This document shows, in pieces, positions 56,307 to 64,000 of a stretch of 64,000 nucleotides of DNA (position 1 is its first letter; each line of letters begins with the position of its first letter). The notes under the pieces were generated by a model, which saw only the letters and a program-made list of their open reading frames with translations, had not been told where the DNA came from and did not search any database. A program made the position numbers and the translations under genes. This DNA is from Breoghania corrubedonensis (GTDB taxonomy: Bacteria > Pseudomonadota > Alphaproteobacteria > Rhizobiales > Stappiaceae). The stretch lies in contig NZ_QAYG01000006.1 of the NCBI RefSeq assembly GCF_003053845.1, forward strand, positions 124,001-188,000, given 5' to 3'.

Positions 56307-57326
56307 ATGTCGGTCAGCTATCAGGCCGCGCTGCTCAGGCCATCGCCGATTTCGCCAAGCGTCGATTTTGAAAGGGACGGCGTGCAGCACGGGCTGTTGC
56401 GTCTGCCCTATAGCCGCGACGACAGCGCCTGGGGTTCGGTGATGATCCCCATCTGTGTCGTGAAGAACGGAGAGGGGCCGGTGGCGCTGCTGTCCGGGGG
56501 CAATCACGGCGACGAATACGAAGGGCCGCTGGCGCTTTACGATCTCGCCAACAACCTGAAGGCGGAAGAGGTCACGGGCACTGTCATCATCGTGCCGGCG
56601 ATGAATTTTCCCGCCTTCCAGCACGGCACGCGCACCTCGCCGGTGGATTTCGGCAACATGAACCGGCTTTTTCCCGGCAAGCCGGACGGCACGGTGACGG
56701 AGAAGATCGCCGACTATTTCCAGCGTCATCTGCTGCCGATGGCCGATATCGTGCTCGACTTCCATTCCGGCGGAAGGACGCTCGACTTTCTGCCGTTCTG
56801 TGCGGCGCATGTGCTCGATGACAAGGATCTGGAAGCGCGCGCGTTTGCCGCGGTGGAGGCGTTCGGTGCGCCCTATTCGGCGCGCATGCTGGAGATCGAC
56901 GCGGTCGGCATGTATGACACGGCGGCGGAGGAGCTCGGCAAGGTGTTCGTCACGACGGAGCTCGGCGGCGGCGGATCGGCGCGTGCCTCAACGGTCCGGA
57001 TCGCGCGCGCGGGTGTCGTCAACGTTCTGCGGCATGCGGGGATCCTGTCGAGCGAACTGGTGCGCCGGCCGACCCGCTGGCTCGACATGCCGTCGGTCGA
57101 CTGCTTTTCGTTCGCCGAGGATGGCGGCCTCTACGAGACGATGGTTGATCTCGGCGAACGGGTGGAAAAGGGCGATGTGATCGCCCGGGTGCATGGCTAC
57201 AACCGCACGGGCCGGGCACCGCAGGAACTCAGGGCAAAGCTCTCCGGCATCCTGGCGGCGCGGCACTATCCGGGCCTGATCAAGCCCGGCGACTGTGCCT
57301 CGGTGGTGGCCGTGCTGACGGATTGA
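56307..57326 (+). CDS. doeB: DoeB (EutE), N-acetyl-diaminobutyrate deacetylase
   Basis: This 339-residue zinc enzyme of the succinylglutamate desuccinylase/aspartoacylase group removes acetate to give diaminobutyrate. Zinc ligands are in GGNHGDEYEG (His and Glu) and VLDFHSGG (His). The later TELGGGGSA includes the likely catalytic glutamate. It begins three bases after the doeA stop and ends the ectoine operon; a 113-bp repeat follows. Confidence 0.93.
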   Translation: MSVSYQAALLRPSPISPSVDFERDGVQHGLLRLPYSRDDSAWGSVMIPICVVKNGEGPVALLSGGNHGDEYEGPLALYDLANNLKAEEVTGTVIIVPAMNFPAFQHGTRTSPVDFGNMNRLFPGKPDGTVTEKIADYFQRHLLPMADIVLDFHSGGRTLDFLPFCAAHVLDDKDLEARAFAAVEAFGAPYSARMLEIDAVGMYDTAAEELGKVFVTTELGGGGSARASTVRIARAGVVNVLRHAGILSSELVRRPTRWLDMPSVDCFSFAEDGGLYETMVDLGERVEKGDVIARVHGYNRTGRAPQELRAKLSGILAARHYPGLIKPGDCASVVAVLTD

Positions 57327-57365
57327 TGGGCAGAGGCAAGCATGGCGTAGCTGGTGTCGAACGAA

Positions 57366-57478
57366 CCTCTCCCATGGGGAGAGGCCGGCGCGAAGCGTCG
57401 GGTTGGGGGGATGAGATCCATCCGTATCCATGAGAACCCTGATCCCCTCACCCTAACCCTCTCCCCATGGGAGAGGGG
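57366..57478. repeat. 113-bp dispersed repeat with palindromic ends (second copy)
   Basis: It has the same length and end hairpins (CCTCTCCCATGGGGAGAGG, CCCTCTCCCCATGGGAGAGG) as 22365-22477, and shares GCGTCGGGT and a GTATCCATG-type centre. It lies between doeB and the UbiX-like gene. Confidence 0.82.
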
Positions 57479-57600
57479 ACTTGTTTGGTGCGAGCGGCTA
57501 GTTCGTGCCCAACATGCCGCGGCCGTGCGCGCCGTTTCCCTCCGAACCTGAATCGTCCTACAGAAGGGCCGGAGAGTTGAACCGGCATCGGATATACGGC

Positions 57601-58170
57601 GTGGACAGAAATCGGCTTATCATCGGCATTTCGGGCGCATCGGGAGCGATCTACGGCATCCGGGCGCTGGAACTTCTGAAGGGCGTGGGCGATGTGGAGA
57701 CGCATCTCGTCCTCTCGCCGGCCGCGTCCTCCACGATAGAGGCCGAAACGGATTTTACCGGCGACGAGGTCGCGGCGCTGGCCGATGTCGTTCACGATTT
57801 CCGCGATGTCGGCGCCTCGATCGCGTCGGGCTCCTGTCGCGCGCTGGGCATGCTGGTGGCACCGTGCTCGATCAAGACATTGTCAGGCGTCGCCAATTCC
57901 TATTGCGACAGCCTGATGGTGCGTGCCGCGGACGTGTGCCTGAAGGAGCGCCGCCGGCTGGTGCTGATGGTGCGCGAGACGCCGCTTCATGCCGGCCATC
58001 TGGACCTGATGCAACGTGCCACGGGGGCCGGCGCGGTGATCCTGCCGCCAGTGCCGGCGTTCTACACGAAGCCGCAGAGCCTTGATGACGTGGTGACGCA
58101 TTCGGTAGCGCGTGCGCTCGATCTCTTCGATATCGAGATCGACGGCGTGAAGCGGTGGAAGGACGGGTAG
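57601..58170 (+). CDS. UbiX-like flavin prenyltransferase
   Basis: This protein of about 189 residues has the flavoprotein fold of UbiX/Pad1, which prenylates FMN for UbiD-type decarboxylases. Motifs are LIIGISGASGAIYGIRALEL, SGSCRALGMLVAPCSIKTLS and the C-terminal LMVRETPLHAGHLDLM. No ubiD partner is visible here. The start is uncertain: GTG 57601 begins the conserved domain, while a TTG at 57577 would add eight residues. A repeat separates it from doeB, so it may not belong to the ectoine operon. Confidence 0.85.
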   Translation: MDRNRLIIGISGASGAIYGIRALELLKGVGDVETHLVLSPAASSTIEAETDFTGDEVAALADVVHDFRDVGASIASGSCRALGMLVAPCSIKTLSGVANSYCDSLMVRAADVCLKERRRLVLMVRETPLHAGHLDLMQRATGAGAVILPPVPAFYTKPQSLDDVVTHSVARALDLFDIEIDGVKRWKDG

Positions 58171-58295
58171 GGACAGGCGGACGAGAGCCGGGGCCGATCT
58201 TTCGCAGCTCGTCCTGGGGAAATCTCTCCAGCGACATCAACGCCGTTTTTCGGAAACGCGCAAAACCGGACACGCGCCCCGCTCCCTTCATCGTT

Positions 58296-58378
58296 ATCAC
58301 CCGGCGACGTCCGGGTGATCCAGCGCGCGCCGCGTATGCCGCACTCGCCAATGGATTGCCCGGACGTCGCCGGGCAAT
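58296..58378. repeat. Paired palindromes of the ATTGCCCGG family
   Basis: ATCACCCGG...CCGGGTGAT (58296-58319) and ATTGCCCGG...CCGGGCAAT (58355-58378) reproduce the pair at 22209-22290, between the convergent ubiX-like and choV genes. Confidence 0.82.
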
Positions 58379-58419
58379 GACGGGGGAGGGGGATGAGCGG
58401 GAGGTACGGGCAAAGGCCC

Positions 58420-59484
58420 CTACCTCAGGCACTCCAGAAGATCGGACTGGCGGACGATGCCCAGCACCTCGTCTCCCTCGCGCACGATGACCGGCTCGTT
58501 GGCCTCAAGGCAAAGGTCGATCAGCTCGCGCACCGGCGTGCGGGCGCCGCAGGTGGGGCCGCCGTTGAGCTTCATGCCGGTGGCATCGGCCATCACGTCG
58601 CGGGCGCGCAGAACGTTGAGCGGGTTCATGTGGGCGACGAAATCGGCCACGTAATCGGTCGCGGGCTTTCTGACGATTTCCTGCGGCGTGCCGAGCTGGA
58701 CGACGCGCGCGCTTTCCATGATGGCGATGCGCGAGCCGATCTTCACCGCTTCGTCCAGATCGTGGCTGACGAAGATGATGGTGCGGTTGAGCTTGGCCTG
58801 GAATTCCAGAAGCTCGTCCTGAAGACGCGAGCGGATGAGCGGGTCGAGCGCGGAGAACGGCTCGTCCATCAGGAGGATCGGCGCGTCTGTCGCAAAGGCG
58901 CGGGCGAGGCCGACGCGCTGCTGCATGCCGCCCGACAGCTCGTGGACGCGCTTGTCGGCCCATTCGGTGAGGCCGACGAGATCGAGTTGCGCGCGGGCGC
59001 GCTCCTCGCGTTCCTTCTTGTCGACGCCGGAAAGCTCCAGCGCGAAGCCGACATTCTCCAGAACGGTGCGCCATGGCAGCAGCGCGAACTGCTGGAAAAC
59101 CATGGCCACGCGCGAGCGGCGCAGATGGCGCAGGCGTTGCGAGGAACAATCCGCCGGATCGATCTCCTCCTTGCCGTCACGCACCAGAACCCGGCCGCGG
59201 ATGACGGGGTTGAGGCCGTTGACCGCCCTGAGCAAGGTCGACTTGCCCGAGCCCGAAAGCCCCATCAGCACCAGCACCTCGCCTTCGTACACGTCGAAGG
59301 TGGCGCCGGTGACGCCGACGATCTGGTCGGTTTCGGTCTGGATCTCGTCGCGGCTCCTGCCCTGGTCGATGAGCGGAAGCGCGGCTTTGGGATTGTCGCC
59401 GAAGACGATATCGACGCCCTCGAAGCTGACGATCGGTTTGTTCGTGGTTGTCATTTTGTGGTCGGGCATGTCCTCGCCGGGCAT
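58420..59484 (-). CDS. choV: ChoV, choline ABC transporter ATPase
   Basis: This 354-residue ATPase belongs to the ProV/OpuAA quaternary-amine group. Walker A is GLSGSGKST, the signature LSGGMQQR, Walker B ILLMDEPFSALDP and the switch histidine is in VSHDLDEA. A C-terminal CBS-like segment (EANEPVIVREGDEVLGIVRQ) may sense ionic strength or nucleotides. The ATG at 59484 follows the choW stop by one base; ATG 59469 or 59454 are alternatives. Confidence 0.9.
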   Translation of the reverse strand: MPGEDMPDHKMTTTNKPIVSFEGVDIVFGDNPKAALPLIDQGRSRDEIQTETDQIVGVTGATFDVYEGEVLVLMGLSGSGKSTLLRAVNGLNPVIRGRVLVRDGKEEIDPADCSSQRLRHLRRSRVAMVFQQFALLPWRTVLENVGFALELSGVDKKEREERARAQLDLVGLTEWADKRVHELSGGMQQRVGLARAFATDAPILLMDEPFSALDPLIRSRLQDELLEFQAKLNRTIIFVSHDLDEAVKIGSRIAIMESARVVQLGTPQEIVRKPATDYVADFVAHMNPLNVLRARDVMADATGMKLNGGPTCGARTPVRELIDLCLEANEPVIVREGDEVLGIVRQSDLLECLR

Positions 59485-59485
59485 A

Positions 59486-60331
59486 TCAGCGCCCTGCCTT
59501 TTCGTCGTCGATCTTGAGGAAGCGGTCGAGCATGATCGCGATCATGACGATGGCGAGGCCAACCTCGAAGCCCTTGGCGATATTGACCTGGTTCAGCGCG
59601 CGCAAGGTGGGGACGCCGAGCCCGTCGGCACCCACCAGGGCGGCGATCACCACCATGGAGAGCGAAAGCATGATGGTCTGGGTGAGGCCGGCCATGATGG
59701 AGGGCGTGGCGTAGGGCATCTCGATCTTCCACAGAAGCTGCCAGCGGGTGGCGCCGAAGGCCTGGCCCGCCTCGATCAGCGGCTTCGGCGTCGACGCGAT
59801 GCCGAGACGGGTGAGCCGGATGGGGGCGGGGATGGCGAAGATCACGGTCGCGATCAGGCCGGGCACCATGCCGAGGCCGAACAGGATCAGCGCCGGGATC
59901 AGGTAGACGAAGGTCGGGATCGTCTGCATCAGGTCGAGGATCGGACGCAGGATCGCGTAGAAGGTGTCCGAGCGCGCGGCCAGAATGCCGATGGGAACAC
60001 CGGCGACCATGCAGATGACGGAAGCGGAAATGACCAGCGACAGGGTCTCCATCGTCTCCTTCCAGTAGCCCTGGTTGATGACGAAGAGCAGGGCGATGGC
60101 GACGAAGACCGGGAAGCTCCAGTTGCGGCGCACGAGCCAGGCGAGCGCCACGGTGATCAGCACGACGACGAGCGGGGGTGGGGTCAGCAGAACCCACAGC
60201 AGGCTGTCGATAAGCTGGGAGAGAACCCAGGCGATCGTGTCGAAGACGCCGGCTGCGTTGTCCGTCAGCCAATCGACCAGCTGGCTCACCCAGCGTCCGA
60301 TCTGGATTTTATGCTCGGCTATCCAGTTCAT
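59486..60331 (-). CDS. choW: ChoW, choline ABC transporter permease
   Basis: This 281-residue ProW/OpuAB-type permease has about six membrane segments, with VAGVPIGILAARSD, the PTFVYLIPALILFGLGMVPG stretch and the coupling loop AGQAFGATRWQLLWKIEMPY. The gene precedes choV by one base. A strong hairpin with a T tract separates it from choX, so it is probably made in lower amounts than the binding protein. Confidence 0.91.
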   Translation of the reverse strand: MNWIAEHKIQIGRWVSQLVDWLTDNAAGVFDTIAWVLSQLIDSLLWVLLTPPPLVVVLITVALAWLVRRNWSFPVFVAIALLFVINQGYWKETMETLSLVISASVICMVAGVPIGILAARSDTFYAILRPILDLMQTIPTFVYLIPALILFGLGMVPGLIATVIFAIPAPIRLTRLGIASTPKPLIEAGQAFGATRWQLLWKIEMPYATPSIMAGLTQTIMLSLSMVVIAALVGADGLGVPTLRALNQVNIAKGFEVGLAIVMIAIMLDRFLKIDDEKAGR

Positions 60332-60521
60332 GCTTTCTCGTTCTTCGTCATGGTCTGAAGGTCACAATCGTGAAATGGCGCCCGGACCTTGCGCGCGTAC
60401 CCGCAATGCGGGTGCAGGCGGAAGGTTCAAAGCCCGATGATGCGCGCAGTTGCGTGCGCGGTCGAGGGCAAGCTTCGCTCGCGCTTAAGGTGACGTGACG
60501 GGTGCGCGCGATTGCCGGTGG

Positions 60522-60555
60522 AAAAAAAACGGCGCCGGCGGAAGGCTGCCGGCGC
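60522..60555 (-). terminator. Terminator/attenuator between choX and choW
   Basis: On the minus strand GCGCCGGC pairs perfectly with GCCGGCGC across an 8-base loop, followed by CGTTTTTTTT. It lies about 95 bases after choX and 190 before choW in the same transcript direction, so partial termination is expected. The rest of 60332-60649 shows nothing else. Confidence 0.85.
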
Positions 60556-60649
60556 TCGCCGAGTTCCGGGCCTTCTGCCTCAACGCCCGGGCAAGGGCGC
60601 GTTGGATCCCCCGGATGGTGCCGGGGGATGATGAGGAAAGGCGAGCGGC

Positions 60650-61642
60650 TCAGAGCCCGAGCGAGGCCTTGACCGCCGGAAGCGCGTCCTTGCCGTCGAA
60701 GGTCTTGACGCCGTCGAGCCAGCCATCCAGCACATCCGGGTTCTTCTTCAGCCAGGCCTTGGCGGCCGGCTGGGCGTCCATGCCGTCATCCAGGATCGCG
60801 CCCATGATCTCGTTTTCCATCGGCAGCGAGAATTCAAGGTTCTGAAGCAGCTTGCCGACGTTGGGGCAGGCGTCCATGTAGCCCTTGCGCACGTTGGTGT
60901 AGACCGTCGCGCCGCCATAGTTCGGGCCGAAGACGTCATCGCCGCCCGACAGGTACTCGATGTCGTAGTTGGAATTCATCGGATGCGGCGCCCAGCCGAG
61001 GAACACGATGTCCTTGTCGCGCCTGGTGGCCCGGCGGACCTGCGAGAGCATGCCCTGTTCCGAGGATTCCACCAGGTCCATCTTGCCCAGACCGAACTGA
61101 TCGTTCTTGATCATGTCGAGGATCAGGCGGTTGCCGTCGTTGCCCGGTTCGATGCCGTAGATCTTGCCGTCGAGGTCGTTGGCGAACTTGGCGATATCCT
61201 GGAAGGACTTGAGGCCCTTGTCATAGGTGTATTTGGGCACGGCGAGCGTGTACTTGGCGCCTTCGAGATTGGCGCGCACGGTCTCCACCGAACCATCTTC
61301 GCGGTAGGGCTTGATGTCGGCTTCCATGGTCGGCATCCAGTTGCCGAGGAAGACGTCTATATCGTCGTTCTTGAGCGACGTGTAGGTGACGGGCACCGAC
61401 AGCAGCTTCACGTCCGGCTCGTAGCCCATGCCCTTGAGGACGACGGCGGTCGCGGCCGTGGTGGCGGTGATGTCGGTCCAGCCGACGTCGGAGAAGCGGA
61501 CCGCCTTGCAGGCGTCGTCCGCCGCCGTCGCCGATCCGGCGAGGCCCGCTGCGAACCCGACTGCGGCGGTCAGGGCGACGAACGTCCGTCCGATTGTCCG
61601 CCGGGTCGGGCGTTTTGCTGCTTGGCTCGTCTCGTTCGGCAT
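60650..61642 (-). CDS. choX: ChoX, choline-binding protein
   Basis: This 330-residue periplasmic protein of the OpuAC/ProX group has a signal peptide (TIGRTFVALTAAVGFAAGLA, cleaved near ATA-A). Motifs are FSDVGWTDITATTAATAVVL, VFLGNWMPTMEADI, GIEPGNDGN and VFLGWAPHPMN, which supply the aromatic cage for the trimethylammonium head. GAGGAG precedes ATG 61642. It opens choX-choW-choV, divergent from betI-betA. Confidence 0.93.
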   Translation of the reverse strand: MPNETSQAAKRPTRRTIGRTFVALTAAVGFAAGLAGSATAADDACKAVRFSDVGWTDITATTAATAVVLKGMGYEPDVKLLSVPVTYTSLKNDDIDVFLGNWMPTMEADIKPYREDGSVETVRANLEGAKYTLAVPKYTYDKGLKSFQDIAKFANDLDGKIYGIEPGNDGNRLILDMIKNDQFGLGKMDLVESSEQGMLSQVRRATRRDKDIVFLGWAPHPMNSNYDIEYLSGGDDVFGPNYGGATVYTNVRKGYMDACPNVGKLLQNLEFSLPMENEIMGAILDDGMDAQPAAKAWLKKNPDVLDGWLDGVKTFDGKDALPAVKASLGL

Positions 61643-62264
61643 CGATGACTTCTCCTCGTTTGTTTCAACTTCGCGCCGCTCATGCGGCGCCAAAGGAATG
61701 GGCGCGGGACGCCCGAAGCGGTGGCACGGCGCAAACGACTGCCATGCAAGGTCCTGCAACATCCCGGAGCATCGCACCGGGCGTGCGGTATGGTCGCACA
61801 ACCTCCGGCCAGCGCCCGTTGAAATGGTCCGGTTTCAAGGACCTGTCGGGGCTTCGGCCACCGGCTGGCAAAGATTGCGCGCTCGCGCTTCCGCGCACAA
61901 GGCGTTGCGGGCTTTTCGCGGCGGGCGATCGGTTTCCCGACCGGGGTATCCACCGGAAATCGGGCGCGGTGCGCCGATCGTGCCGCAGCATGTCGCGTTT
62001 CGGGGCGGACAACCGGCGCGGCGGACAGACCGGTGCCACGGATCTGCGCCACTGATCGGCGAGCAAGATTCATGTCGCGGAAAAAGACGCGCCGCTTCCG
62101 GCTGATGCGTCTCGCCGTCCATACCCTCTCGCAGACAGAGCCGTCAGCCCCAGTCGCGCTTCCTGTGTCCCGCGAGCCTTTGCAACAAGGCAGCCTTGTC
62201 GGGTGCATGGAAGCACGAAGCTGCGACCATATAACCAGCATACGGCGGTAAAATCAAATTTTCA
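61643..62264. other. Long intergenic region between choX and betI
   Basis: About 620 bases hold no gene I can support. GC-rich frames on both strands are rich in arginine and lack family signatures. The choX promoter should lie near 61643-61750. The AT-rich end beside the operator probably holds the betI promoter. Confidence 0.5.
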
Positions 62265-62284
62265 TTGATTGAGTGTTCAATCAA
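62265..62284. promoter_or_regulatory. BetI operator upstream of betI-betA
   Basis: TTGATTGA-GTGT-TCAATCAA is a perfect 8-bp inverted repeat with a 4-base spacer, 33 bases upstream of betI. BetI is a TetR-type repressor released by choline and binds such palindromes near its own gene. It may also affect choX. Confidence 0.8.
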
Positions 62285-62317
62285 AAATAAGTATGGCTGA
62301 GCTTCAGGAAATCGGAC

Positions 62318-62938
62318 ATGCCACGAATTGGAATGGAAGGCGCGCGCAGGCGCGCATTGATCTCGGCCACGGTGGAGGCAATCCATGAGCGCGGCTTCTG
62401 CGATGCGACGGTTGCCGACATCGCCCGGCGCGCGGGTGTCTCGGGCGGGTTGGCGCTGCATTATTTCGGCTCCAAGAAGGCGCTGCTGACGGAGACGATG
62501 CGCCATCTGCTGGCCGATCTCGCGCGCGAACTGAAAGAGGAACGCGCGAAGGCGCGCACGCCGCGCGAACGCATCTCGGCGGTGATCGCGGCGAGCTTCG
62601 CGCCCTCGCAGTTCCGGTCCTCGATCATTTCCGCCTGGCTGGCCTTCTATCTGCAGGCGGAGACGGATCCGGAGACGCAGCGACTGTTGCAGGTCTATCA
62701 CCGCCGGCTCGTCTCAAATCTGACCCACGAGTTCCTTGCCGTGCTTGGTCGGCGCGGGCGGGCGCGCAGGGCGGCGGAAGGCACGGCGGCGCTGATCGAC
62801 GGACTTTGGCTCCAGCGCGCGCTTGCCAAGGGCGAGCCGGATGCCCGTTCCGCCATCCGTCTGGTGGAGGACTACGTGGAACGACAGATCGAAAGCGAAG
62901 CGCCGGCCGGGGCATCCGGCGGGCAGGTCAACAGATAA
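62318..62938 (+). CDS. betI: BetI, choline-responsive TetR-family repressor
   Basis: This 206-residue repressor starts [20 protein letters not shown], close to known BetI. The helix-turn-helix is [20 protein letters not shown] (about residues 29-48), then FGSKKALL. The middle contains [20 protein letters not shown]. It should repress bet genes until choline binds. A perfect inverted repeat lies just upstream. betA follows after 11 bases. Confidence 0.94.
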   Translation: MPRIGMEGARRRALISATVEAIHERGFCDATVADIARRAGVSGGLALHYFGSKKALLTETMRHLLADLARELKEERAKARTPRERISAVIAASFAPSQFRSSIISAWLAFYLQAETDPETQRLLQVYHRRLVSNLTHEFLAVLGRRGRARRAAEGTAALIDGLWLQRALAKGEPDARSAIRLVEDYVERQIESEAPAGASGGQVNR

Positions 62939-62949
62939 GAGAGTGTCGC

Positions 62950-64000
62950 GTGAACCAGTACGATTACATCGTTGTGGGGGCGGGCTCCGCCGGGTGTGCG
63001 CTGGCCACACGGCTGAGCGAGGATCCGAAGAATGCCGTGCTGCTGCTGGAATATGGCGGGTCCGACTTCGGCCCGTTCATCCAGATGCCGGCGGCCCTTT
63101 CCTATCCGATGAGCATGAAGTGCTACGACTGGGGGTTTGAGAGCGAGCCGGAGCCGCATCTGGGCGGGCGGCGGCTGCAGACCCCGCGCGGCAAGGTGAT
63201 CGGCGGGTCGTCCGCGATCAACGGCATGGTCTATGTGCGCGGTCATGCCGGCGATTTCGACACCTGGGCGGAGATGGGCGCCGCGGGCTGGGACTACGCG
63301 TCCGTTCTGCCCTACTTCAAGCGCATGGAGACGAGCCACGGTGCGCAAAGTGCCTGGCGGGGGACGCATGGCCCCGTGCATGTGACCCGCGGCGCGCGCA
63401 AGAACCCGCTTCATGACGCCTTCATCGAAGCGGGCGGACAGGCAGGCTATTCCAGAACCGCCGATTACAACGGCGAGCGGCAGGAAGGCTTCGGCGAGAT
63501 GGAGATGACGGTGTGGCGCGGCAAGCGCTGGTCCGCCGCCGATGCCTATCTGAAGCCCGCCATGAAACGACCGAACCTGACGGTGGTGACCGGCGCGATG
63601 ACCCGGCGCGTGCTGATGGAAAGTGTCCAGGCTGTCGGCGTCGAATACGAGGTGCGCGGCGCTATCCAGACCGCGCTGGCGGAGAAGGAAATTGTCCTCG
63701 CCGCCTCCGCCATCAATTCGCCGAAGCTGCTGATGGCATCAGGCATCGGCAATGCGGAGGAACTGAAGCGCGCGGGCATCGTGCCGCTGGTTCACCGGCC
63801 GGGCGTCGGGCTCAACCTGCAGGATCACCTGGAGGTCTATGTCCAGCAGGCCTGCACCCAGCCGATCACGCTCTACAAGTACTGGAACCTTTTCGGCAAG
63901 GCGCTGGTCGGCGCGCAGTGGTTCTTCACGCGCACCGGCATCGGTGCCTCCAACCAGTTCGAGAGCTGCGGCTTCATCCGCTCGCGCGCGGGCGTTTCCT
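62950..64000 (+). CDS. betA: BetA choline dehydrogenase, N-terminal part (runs off the window)
   Basis: This GMC-family flavoenzyme oxidises choline to betaine aldehyde. The frame starts at GTG 62950 after AAGAGAG and is open to the window end (about 350 residues seen of some 550). FAD-binding [20 protein letters not shown] opens the protein, then [20 protein letters not shown], and [19 protein letters not shown] matches the second GMC signature. betB is not seen between betI and betA. The active-site histidines lie beyond the window. Confidence 0.95.
   Translation, partial: MNQYDYIVVGAGSAGCALATRLSEDPKNAVLLLEYGGSDFGPFIQMPAALSYPMSMKCYDWGFESEPEPHLGGRRLQTPRGKVIGGSSAINGMVYVRGHAGDFDTWAEMGAAGWDYASVLPYFKRMETSHGAQSAWRGTHGPVHVTRGARKNPLHDAFIEAGGQAGYSRTADYNGERQEGFGEMEMTVWRGKRWSAADAYLKPAMKRPNLTVVTGAMTRRVLMESVQAVGVEYEVRGAIQTALAEKEIVLAASAINSPKLLMASGIGNAEELKRAGIVPLVHRPGVGLNLQDHLEVYVQQACTQPITLYKYWNLFGKALVGAQWFFTRTGIGASNQFESCGFIRSRAGVS

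Noticed and set aside
61428-62241. Frames in the choX-betI gap
   Set aside because: They are arginine-rich, lack a ribosome-binding site and family motifs, and overlap choX in antisense.

Overview
This is a 64 kb, GC-rich chromosomal window from an alphaproteobacterium, most likely a member of the Hyphomicrobiales (Rhizobiales). CtrA stands divergently from fliI-fliJ, and the window has RutR, an EnuR/EhuABCD ectoine locus and a ChoXWV/BetI choline locus. The genus cannot be fixed from the sequence. The ectoine and choline genes fit a saline or osmotically variable habitat. No tRNA, rRNA, CRISPR array, transposase or phage gene was recognised.

Layout. 1-7.0 kb holds motility and cell-cycle control: the end of cheB, cheR, a methyl-accepting chemotaxis protein, ctrA (minus strand), fliI and fliJ. 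7.0-9.5 kb holds a PqiA-like membrane protein and a PAS-GGDEF diguanylate cyclase. 9.9-25.7 kb is a reductive pyrimidine-degradation regulon: preT-preA, rutR, beta-alanine:pyruvate aminotransferase, beta-ureidopropionase, dihydropyrimidinase and an NMT1/THI5-type ABC importer. Two near-consensus RutR operators flank rutR. Three unrecognised genes and a GNAT gene sit inside this cluster.

25.8-43.2 kb is mixed. It has a BLUF photoreceptor, a ferric-reductase-like flavoprotein followed by a possible 28-residue membrane peptide, a DedA-PAP2-LssY fusion, an HpaR-like MarR regulator, a lytic transglycosylase, four 37-bp tandem repeats and a hybrid histidine kinase. These are followed by an FAA hydrolase, a second NMT1/Tau-type ABC transporter, an ArnT-like glycosyltransferase and recQ.

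43.5-57.3 kb is a complete ectoine/5-hydroxyectoine import and catabolic locus. doeD-doeC-doeX run on the minus strand, divergent from enuR-ehuABCD-eutABC-doeA-doeB. EhuABCD imports the solutes, EutABC should convert hydroxyectoine to ectoine, DoeA/DoeB open the ring and deacetylate to diaminobutyrate, and DoeD/DoeC carry that to aspartate. A lone UbiX-like gene follows. 58.4-64 kb holds choXWV (choline import, minus strand), divergent from betI-betA, with a perfect inverted-repeat operator before betI.

Intergenic gaps carry several dispersed palindromic repeat families, many of them inside operons. These, the RutR operator pair, the hairpins between ehuB and ehuC and between choX and choW, and the 37-bp tandem array are the main non-coding signals. 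Most coding content belongs to known families, and I saw no clear new defence or biosynthetic system.
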